Shown piece by piece: positions 15,411 to 19,562 of a DNA stretch of 19,562 nt. The first letter of the stretch is position 1; every line of letters begins with the position of its first letter. A model generated the notes under the pieces. That model worked only from the letters and a program-made list of their open reading frames with translations. It was not told where the DNA came from and did no database searches. This stretch comes from Pseudomonadota bacterium (GTDB lineage: Bacteria > Pseudomonadota > Alphaproteobacteria > Rhizobiales > Xanthobacteraceae). The stretch is from contig JAKAMD010000020.1 in NCBI GenBank assembly GCA_021823875.1, positions 1 to 19,562 on the forward strand. The letters are read 5' to 3'. The position numbers were made by a program, and so were the translations under genes.

Positions 15411-15429
15411 ATGGTTAGCGGGAAGTTAA
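15411..15429 (-). promoter_or_regulatory. CtrA-binding site upstream of flhA
   Basis: On the minus strand TTAA-N7-CTAACCAT (TTAACTTCCCGCTAACCAT), one mismatch from the extended consensus TTAA-N7-TTAACCAT. It lies between the end of the 116-aa gene and flhA, about 205 bases before the flhA start. flhA is a classic CtrA target in Caulobacter; the same control here is inferred. Confidence 0.65.
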
Positions 15430-15433
15430 TACC

Positions 15434-15447
15434 GCCGCCTTGGCGGC
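15434..15447. repeat. GC-rich palindrome after the 116-aa gene
   Basis: GCCGCC-TT-GGCGGC, just past the stop at 15452 and adjoining the CtrA box. It could be a weak transcription end or simply a palindrome; there is no T-run next to it. Confidence 0.35.
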
Positions 15448-15451
15448 AACT

Positions 15452-15802
15452 CTATTTCCGTTTCCAGATCTCGCTGCCGATCTGGCGGCCGCCGGCATAG
15501 GTCCAGACCCCCTCCCAGTTGCCGCCGTCGGAGCCGTAGAGCGCGAGCCCGGTGTCGTTGCCGGAGCGGTAGGAGACCGCGAGGAAATTCTTGTCGCCGA
15601 GGCCGGTGCCCACATAGCGCGTGCCGCCGACGACCCAGACCACGCGATAGGTGTCGCCGGTGCGGGTGACGCTGACCGTGCCGCGATAGTGCGAGCCATT
15701 GCCGGGGTTGGTGCCAGTCACATTATAGGAACCGACCGGATCGGCGGCGAAGGCGGCTGCGGTGCTGATCAGCAGAGCGGTAACAATGGCGAGAAAGCGC
15801 AT
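15452..15802 (-). CDS. small secreted protein of unknown function
   Basis: A 116-aa exported protein. The signal peptide MRFLAIVTALLISTAAAFAA is cut at about residue 20. The mature part of ~96 residues is Gly-, Tyr- and Trp-rich with beta-strand character (GSYNVTGTNPGNGSHYRGTVSVTR, then YRVVWVVGGTRYVGTG, ending LYGSDGGNWEGVWTYAGGRQIGSEIW), like a small beta-barrel or sandwich. Similar proteins occur in alphaproteobacteria, but I know no function. The ATG at 15802 has GGGGG about 6 bases upstream; the frame open to 16009 is antisense to the DUF952 gene region and not used. A GC palindrome at 15434-15447 follows the stop. Confidence 0.85.
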   Translation of the reverse strand: MRFLAIVTALLISTAAAFAADPVGSYNVTGTNPGNGSHYRGTVSVTRTGDTYRVVWVVGGTRYVGTGLGDKNFLAVSYRSGNDTGLALYGSDGGNWEGVWTYAGGRQIGSEIWKRK

Positions 15803-15917
15803 GGTGTGCCCCCAAGGATGCGTGAAGCCCGCCGCAGGCGCGGCCGCGACGGCAGCCAGTCTAGGGCGTCGCCGGAATGGCGACAATGAGAGGCAGTCGC
15901 GGCGCGGTGGCCGCCGG

Positions 15918-16262
15918 TCAATTGGTGAGCGGCGGAAAGACGTGATGGCCGCCGGGCCCGAGCGGCAAGGGCGTGACGCGCGTGACCGCGGCGAGGTCGA
16001 GCGCCCCATAAAGATGCGGGAACAGGGCGCCGCCGCGCGAGGGCTCCCATTTCAGGGCGGCACCCAGACAGGCGGCATCGACGGCAATCAGCAGGAGATT
16101 GTCCTGCCCGCCGAAATGCTTGGCGGCGGTTTCCTGAACCTGCTCGGTGCTGGAGAAATGGATGAAGCCGTCGCGCCGGTCGACCTCGGAGCCGCGGAAG
16201 ACGCCGTCGCGTTCGGCGGCGCGCCAGAGCGGGGCAGGGCAGATCTTATACACCGTGGGCAT
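15918..16262 (-). CDS. DUF952 family protein
   Basis: A 114-aa cytoplasmic protein matching DUF952 along its whole length: start VYKICPAPLWRAAERDGVF, core DGFIHFSSTEQVQETAAKHFGGQ, then LLLIAVDAACL and LKWEPSRGGALFPHLYGAL. The family has a fold related to ADP-ribosyl transferases of the Tpt1/glutathione-transferase-like type, but no established reaction. The conserved Arg, His and Phe residues of DGFIHFS and PHLYG are present. No strong ribosome site is visible before the ATG at 16262. It lies 115 bases upstream of the secreted 116-aa gene, same strand, possibly co-transcribed, and is divergent from the 63-aa gene. Confidence 0.93.
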   Translation of the reverse strand: MPTVYKICPAPLWRAAERDGVFRGSEVDRRDGFIHFSSTEQVQETAAKHFGGQDNLLLIAVDAACLGAALKWEPSRGGALFPHLYGALDLAAVTRVTPLPLGPGGHHVFPPLTN

Positions 16263-16317
16263 CGTGAAGCGGTCCGGCTATGTGGTTGAGACGTCGAGGG
16301 TTATCACACGTGTTGCG

Positions 16318-16341
16318 TTGGTGCATGGGGGCATGCACCAA
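16318..16341. promoter_or_regulatory. perfect 24-bp inverted repeat in the divergent promoter region
   Basis: TTGGTGCATG-GGGG-CATGCACCAA: 10-bp perfect arms and a four-base spacer, 60 bases before the 63-aa gene and 56 bases from the divergent DUF952 gene. An operator for a dimeric repressor or an RNA hairpin in the leader are both possible. Confidence 0.55.
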
Positions 16342-16401
16342 ACAATATTGATATTCCAGAGCTCGTATGTATATGCCCGCGCAAATCCTCACGGAGATAT
16401 C

Positions 16402-16593
16402 ATGCTGAAGACGGAGGAGTATCTGATCGAAACCGCCGACCGTTGCGCGCGGTTAGCCAATGAAGGCCGCGCCTTGATCGATCGGTTGGAGGCGATCAGC
16501 CATGAACTCATGGCTAAGGCGGTCGAACTCGATACCGAGCGGGACAAGGGTCAGAAGACTGCCGTTCAATCCGGCCAGAAGGCCGCTTCCTGA
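16402..16593 (+). CDS. 63-aa conserved-type helical protein of unknown function
   Basis: Starts MLKTEEYLIETADRCARLAN and is mostly one long charged amphipathic helix to about residue 48 (EGRALIDRLEAISHELMAKAVELD), then a polar Lys/Gln/Ser tail. No signal or membrane segment. It resembles short proteins I recall in Bradyrhizobium, of unknown function. GGAG lies five bases before the ATG at 16402, and a strong terminator follows, so it is a complete single-gene unit. The in-frame ATG at 16147 would run through the DUF952 promoter and is not used. A coiled-coil partner protein role is a guess. Confidence 0.82.
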   Translation: MLKTEEYLIETADRCARLANEGRALIDRLEAISHELMAKAVELDTERDKGQKTAVQSGQKAAS

Positions 16594-16618
16594 TCGATTG
16601 TTTGTCTGATTCGAATGA

Positions 16619-16652
16619 GAAAGCCCGGCCGTTGTGCCGGGCTTTCTTTTTT
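16619..16652 (+). terminator. strong Rho-independent terminator
   Basis: GAAAGCCCGGC, six-base loop, GCCGGGCTTTC, then TTTTTTA. Perfect 11-bp stem with a T-run, 25 bases after the 63-aa gene stop, between it and the convergent flbD. Confidence 0.92.
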
Positions 16653-16677
16653 AGTCTTCGAGGCGATGAGGATTGCG

Positions 16678-18042
16678 TTACGCCGCCCCGCGCATCTCCC
16701 CGCCGCCGGGCGGCGGAATGGGCGCGCCGTCATGGGCGTATTCGTTGAGCTTGTTGCGCAGCGTGCGGATCGAGATGCCGAGGATATTGGCGGCATGCGT
16801 GCGGTTGCCCAGGCAGTGCTTGAGCGTTTCCAGGATGAGATCGCGCTCGACCTCGGCCACGGTGCGCCCGACCAGATTGCGGGTGACCTGCTCGGCGGCC
16901 ATGGTGGCATGGGCGACGGCGCCATGCGCGGTATCGAGCCGCGCGCCTTCCGGCGTGAGGATGCCGTCGATGCCGATCTCCGGTCCGCTCGCCAGCAGCA
17001 CCGCGCGGTGCAGCGTGTTCTCCAGTTCGCGCACATTGCCCGGCCAGCGATGCGTGTTGAGCGCGCGGCGCGCCTCGGCCGAGAGCGGGCGTGCCGGCAG
17101 CCCGTTGGCGTCGGAATATTTCTTGATGAAGTATTGCGCCAGTTCGCCGATGTCGGCCGGCCGCTCGCGCAAGGGCGGCAGCTTCAGGTTCACCACGTTG
17201 AGGCGGAACAGAAGGTCTTCGCGGAATTTGCCGTCGCGCACCGCTTCGGCGAGGTTGCGGTTCGAGGTCGCGATGATGCGGATGTCGACCGGCACCGGGC
17301 GGCTGCCGCCGACGCGGTCGATCACGCGCTCCTGGATGGCGCGCAGGAGCTTGGCCTGCAGCCGCACGTCCATTTCGGAAATCTCGTCGAGTAAGAGCGT
17401 TCCGCCGTTCGCCTCCTCGAACTTGCCGATGCGGCGGCCGAGTGCGCCGGTGAAGGCGCCTTTCTCGTGGCCGAACAACTCGGATTCCAACAGGTTCTCC
17501 GGAATGGCGGCGCAATTGACCGAAATGAACGGTTTCTTGGCGCGCTGCGAACGCGTGTGCACAAAGCGCGCCAGCACCTCCTTGCCGGTGCCGCTTTCGC
17601 CGGTGATCAGCACGGAGGCGTCGGAGCCCGCGATCTGGGTCGCGAGCTTGACCACGCCGGCCATCGCTTCGTCGCGATAGATCATCTCGCGCCGATCGTC
17701 AGCCACCGCCGCCAGCACCGCCGCGATCAGATCGGGGTCAGGCGGCAGCGGGATGTACTCCTTGGCGCCGGCATGAATGGCCTTGACCGCCGCGCGTGCA
17801 TCGTTGGAAACGCCGCAAGCGACGATCGGCACATGGATGCGCTCGGCGTCGAGCCGGTTCCCAAGGTCGCGGATGTCGAGACTGACGTCCACCATCAGAA
17901 GGTCTGCCCCGCGCCCTGCGCGCAGCACGGCCAGCGCCTGCGTGTTGCTTTCCGCATGGGTGACGCTGGCGCCCTTGTCCATCGCGAGCTTGGTCGCGGT
18001 GGTGAGCTGGCCGCCAAGCGTGCCGACGATCAGAAGTCTCAT
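16678..18042 (-). CDS. flbD: sigma-54-dependent flagellar regulator FlbD
   Basis: A 454-aa NtrC-type activator. In Caulobacter FlbD activates late flagellar genes with sigma-54 and represses early ones; activity is set by the FliX checkpoint. Residues 1-115 are a degenerate receiver: Asp52 (LLMVDVSLD) is present, but the acidic pair is replaced (LLIVGTLGG) and the Lys is lost (EYIPLPP). The AAA+ domain at ~120-355 has Walker A GESGTGKE (148-155), the sigma-54 loop GAFTGA (195-200), Walker B GGTLLLDE (213-220) and the HRWPGNVRELENTLHRA region. The C-terminal Fis-type HTH is at ~415-435 (THAANILGISIRTLRNKL). It follows fliN after a hairpin repeat, last of the operon; AGGA precedes the ATG. Confidence 0.95.
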   Translation of the reverse strand: MRLLIVGTLGGQLTTATKLAMDKGASVTHAESNTQALAVLRAGRGADLLMVDVSLDIRDLGNRLDAERIHVPIVACGVSNDARAAVKAIHAGAKEYIPLPPDPDLIAAVLAAVADDRREMIYRDEAMAGVVKLATQIAGSDASVLITGESGTGKEVLARFVHTRSQRAKKPFISVNCAAIPENLLESELFGHEKGAFTGALGRRIGKFEEANGGTLLLDEISEMDVRLQAKLLRAIQERVIDRVGGSRPVPVDIRIIATSNRNLAEAVRDGKFREDLLFRLNVVNLKLPPLRERPADIGELAQYFIKKYSDANGLPARPLSAEARRALNTHRWPGNVRELENTLHRAVLLASGPEIGIDGILTPEGARLDTAHGAVAHATMAAEQVTRNLVGRTVAEVERDLILETLKHCLGNRTHAANILGISIRTLRNKLNEYAHDGAPIPPPGGGEMRGAA

Positions 18043-18082
18043 TGGGAATATCCTTGCATCGCGAAGCGAGGCGAACGGCGGG

Positions 18083-18133
18083 TAGCGAATGGCGGATAGG
18101 GAAGAGCCCTTTCATCCCTATTCGCTATTCGCC
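18083..18133. repeat. heptamer-based hairpin repeat between fliN and flbD
   Basis: Left arm TAGCGAATGGCGGATAGGGA (18083-18102), 12-base loop, right arm TCCCTATTCGCTATTCGCC (18115-18133). About 18 pairs with two G-U. The arms are built on a 7-base unit (TAGCGAA / TTCGCTA). From memory this resembles the CTATTCGC-type intergenic repeats in Bradyrhizobium-like genomes. Inside the operon it may tune expression of flbD or protect the mRNA end. Confidence 0.7.
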
Positions 18134-18157
18134 GCGCGTTGTTTACCGCGTTCTGCA

Positions 18158-18520
18158 TTAGTTGCGTTCCTGCTTGATGATTTCGGTCATGGTCACACCG
18201 AGCTTCTCCTCCACCAGGACCACCTCGCCGCGCGCCACCAGCCGGTCGTTGACGTAGATGTCGATCGCCTCACCGACCTTGCGGTCGAGTTCCAGCACCG
18301 TGCCGGGGCCGAGGCGCAGCAATTCACCGACCTCCATGCGCGAGCGGCCGAGCACGGCGGAAACCTTGACCGGTACATCGAACACCGCCTCGAGGTCGGC
18401 AGCGGCGCGGTTGACTGGTTCGCCGTCGCTGGCCGCCAGTGCGTCCTCCTCGACGGTCGGCAAAGCTCCCTCTTCCAAATTGGGAAGCGGCACCTCGGTG
18501 TTGTTTTCTTCTTCAGCCAT
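18158..18520 (-). CDS. fliN: flagellar motor switch protein FliN
   Basis: A 120-aa C-ring protein that forms the bottom of the flagellar switch with FliG and FliM and sets rotation sense, also helping to dock the FliH-FliI export complex. Residues 1-40 are an acidic variable tail (MAEEENNTEVPLPNLEEG). Residues 43-116 are the SpoA/FliN domain: LEAVFDVPVKVSAVLGRSRMEVGELLRLGPGTVLELDRKVGEAIDIYVNDRLVARGEVV, then KLGVTMTEI. Length and sequence are standard. The ATG at 18520 has AAGGAA upstream. It follows fliH with only 17 bases between, consistent with one transcript. Confidence 0.96.
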   Translation of the reverse strand: MAEEENNTEVPLPNLEEGALPTVEEDALAASDGEPVNRAAADLEAVFDVPVKVSAVLGRSRMEVGELLRLGPGTVLELDRKVGEAIDIYVNDRLVARGEVVLVEEKLGVTMTEIIKQERN

Positions 18521-18537
18521 CGTGTCGGTTCCTTGGA

Positions 18538-19155
18538 TTATTGCCTTGCCGATCTGCGGGCCGCCACGTAGCGGGCGACCACCTCGTCAATCGTGGCGCG
18601 GATCGCAGCCTGATCGCGCACGACGCCGCCGTCGATCCATTCGATGCGGCAGTCGCCGGGCGCCATGGCGGCGTCCGAATGCACGGCCAGGCGGCCCTCA
18701 AAGCCGCGCGCCTGCGCGATCTCCTCAAGCTTATGCTTGGTGCTGTCGTAGATGTCGACGCTGACATAGACCACCACGTGCGGCGTCTGCACCAGATGGC
18801 GGAAACTTTCGGTGGCGAGCGCGGAAATCTCGGCCATGGGTTCGCAGGCAATCAGTTCGGGTGCGAGCTTGCCGGCCACCGCCACCGCGACCTCCACCGC
18901 CTCGGTTTCCAGCCGTGTCTCGATATCGGTGAGCTTGCGATGCAGCCGCTCGAGGCTGTCGGCGATCAAGGCGAGCGCCGTGGCCACGTGCTGGGTGGTC
19001 TCGTTGCGCGCCTGCTCCTGGCCGGCGGTAAAGCCGTTGCGATAGGCCTGCGATTCGGCGTCGGCGCGCCGGCGTTCGTGCTCGACCAGCGTGATGGTCG
19101 GCTTCTCGCTGGCGGCGAAGTCCAGGTCGAACAGATATTTGGCGTTCGCTTTCAT
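18538..19155 (-). CDS. fliH: flagellar assembly protein FliH
   Basis: A 205-aa protein, the peripheral stalk and regulator of the FliI ATPase that tethers it to the C-ring via FliN. The start MKANAKYLFDLDF is usual for alphaproteobacterial FliH, followed by a charged coiled coil with the GxxxG-like AYRNGFTAGQEQA segment (38-50) and Ala/Leu-rich helices (HVATALALIADSLERLHRKL). The C-terminal half (from ~85) has EVAVAVAGKLAPELI and the beta strands VYVSVDIYDSTK, then GDCRIEWIDGGVVRDQAAI, which is the T3SS stator-like domain. FliH is weakly conserved, so the call also uses its position between fliG (13 bases) and fliN. The ATG lies after a weak ribosome site (GAGG). Confidence 0.93.
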   Translation of the reverse strand: MKANAKYLFDLDFAASEKPTITLVEHERRRADAESQAYRNGFTAGQEQARNETTQHVATALALIADSLERLHRKLTDIETRLETEAVEVAVAVAGKLAPELIACEPMAEISALATESFRHLVQTPHVVVYVSVDIYDSTKHKLEEIAQARGFEGRLAVHSDAAMAPGDCRIEWIDGGVVRDQAAIRATIDEVVARYVAARRSARQ

Positions 19156-19168
19156 TCTGCTTGCGGCC

Positions 19169-19562
19169 TCAATAGATCAGTTCGTCATCGCTGCGGCTCT
19201 TGGAGATCAGGATCTCGCCCTTGGCGGCAAGGTCCTTGGCGATGTTGACCAGCAGCGTCTGCGCCTCGTCGACGTCGCGCAGGCGCACCGGACCCATGGC
19301 CTGCATGTCGTCGACCAGCATCTTGGCAGCGCGCGAGGACATGTTGGTAAAGAAGAACTGGCGCACGGCTTCGCTGGCGCCCTTGAGCGCGACCCCTAGC
19401 TTGTCCTTGTCGATGTTGCGCATCAGCGTCTGAGTCGAGGCCTGATCGAGTCTGACCAGATCGTCGAAGGTGAACATCAGCGCCTTGATGCGCTCGGCCG
19501 CGTCGCGGTTCTCCTGTTCCAACGCGGAGAGGAAGCGGGTTTCGGTCTGGCGGTCGAAAGAT
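19169..19562 (-). CDS. fliG: flagellar motor switch protein FliG (partial, C-terminal)
   Basis: Open at the window's right edge; the visible 130 residues begin SFDRQTETRFLSALEQENRDAAERI and end KSRSDDELIY. They cover the end of the middle domain and FliG-C, which meets the stator MotA and generates torque. Diagnostic stretches: MFTFDDLVRLDQASTQTLMRNID, ALKGASEAVRQFFFTNMSSRAAKMLVDDM and GPVRLRDVDEAQTLLVNIAKDL, the torque helix with conserved charged Arg-Asp-Asp-Glu residues. The N-terminal ~200 residues lie beyond the window. fliF is expected upstream. No frameshift in the visible part. Confidence 0.97.
   Translation of the reverse strand, partial: SFDRQTETRFLSALEQENRDAAERIKALMFTFDDLVRLDQASTQTLMRNIDKDKLGVALKGASEAVRQFFFTNMSSRAAKMLVDDMQAMGPVRLRDVDEAQTLLVNIAKDLAAKGEILISKSRSDDELIY

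Overview
The window is chromosomal DNA from a GC-rich alphaproteobacterium, almost certainly order Hyphomicrobiales (Rhizobiales) and probably near Bradyrhizobium, Rhodopseudomonas or Pseudolabrys. The evidence is a textbook CtrA beside fliI-fliJ, a FlbD-type flagellar regulator in a fliG-fliH-fliN-flbD run, an EcfG-type stress promoter, and small proteins (70 aa and 63 aa) that resemble Bradyrhizobiaceae-type conserved proteins. The genus is inference; no rRNA or other marker is present.

Layout. 57-3211 holds accessory and envelope genes: a small secreted YARHG-type protein (+), an exported M15 metallopeptidase (-), a D-2-hydroxyacid dehydrogenase with an altered active site (-) and a 139-aa protein of unknown function (+). 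3348-6447 is the cell-cycle/flagellar module: ctrA (-) diverges from fliI-fliJ (+) across a 481-base intergenic region carrying eight GANTC (CcrM) methylation sites, a CtrA half-site and a perfect inverted repeat. 6456-11551 is mixed: a LysE/RhtB exporter (-), a lysozyme-like exported protein (-), a 70-aa membrane protein behind a perfect EcfG promoter (-), a radical SAM protein (+) and a lipoprotein (+). 11661-15208 has a DUF2336 protein (-, TTG start) and flhA (-), with a good CtrA box upstream of flhA. 15452-16652 has a secreted 116-aa protein (-), a DUF952 protein (-) and a 63-aa protein (+) with a strong terminator. 16678-19562 is a minus-strand flagellar operon read fliG (cut by the window edge), fliH, fliN, a hairpin repeat, then flbD.

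How it works together. CtrA is the master cell-cycle regulator and in this class drives flagellar genes. FliG and FliN form the rotor/switch, FliH-FliI-FliJ the export ATPase, FlhA the export gate, and FlbD the sigma-54-dependent activator of later flagellar genes. The CtrA-like sites next to ctrA, fliI and flhA and the GANTC cluster fit control by CtrA and CcrM. I see no rRNA, tRNA, CRISPR, insertion sequence or integrase. Most of the window is ordinary core genome; the least ordinary parts are the regulatory DNA between ctrA and fliI and a few proteins with altered active sites.
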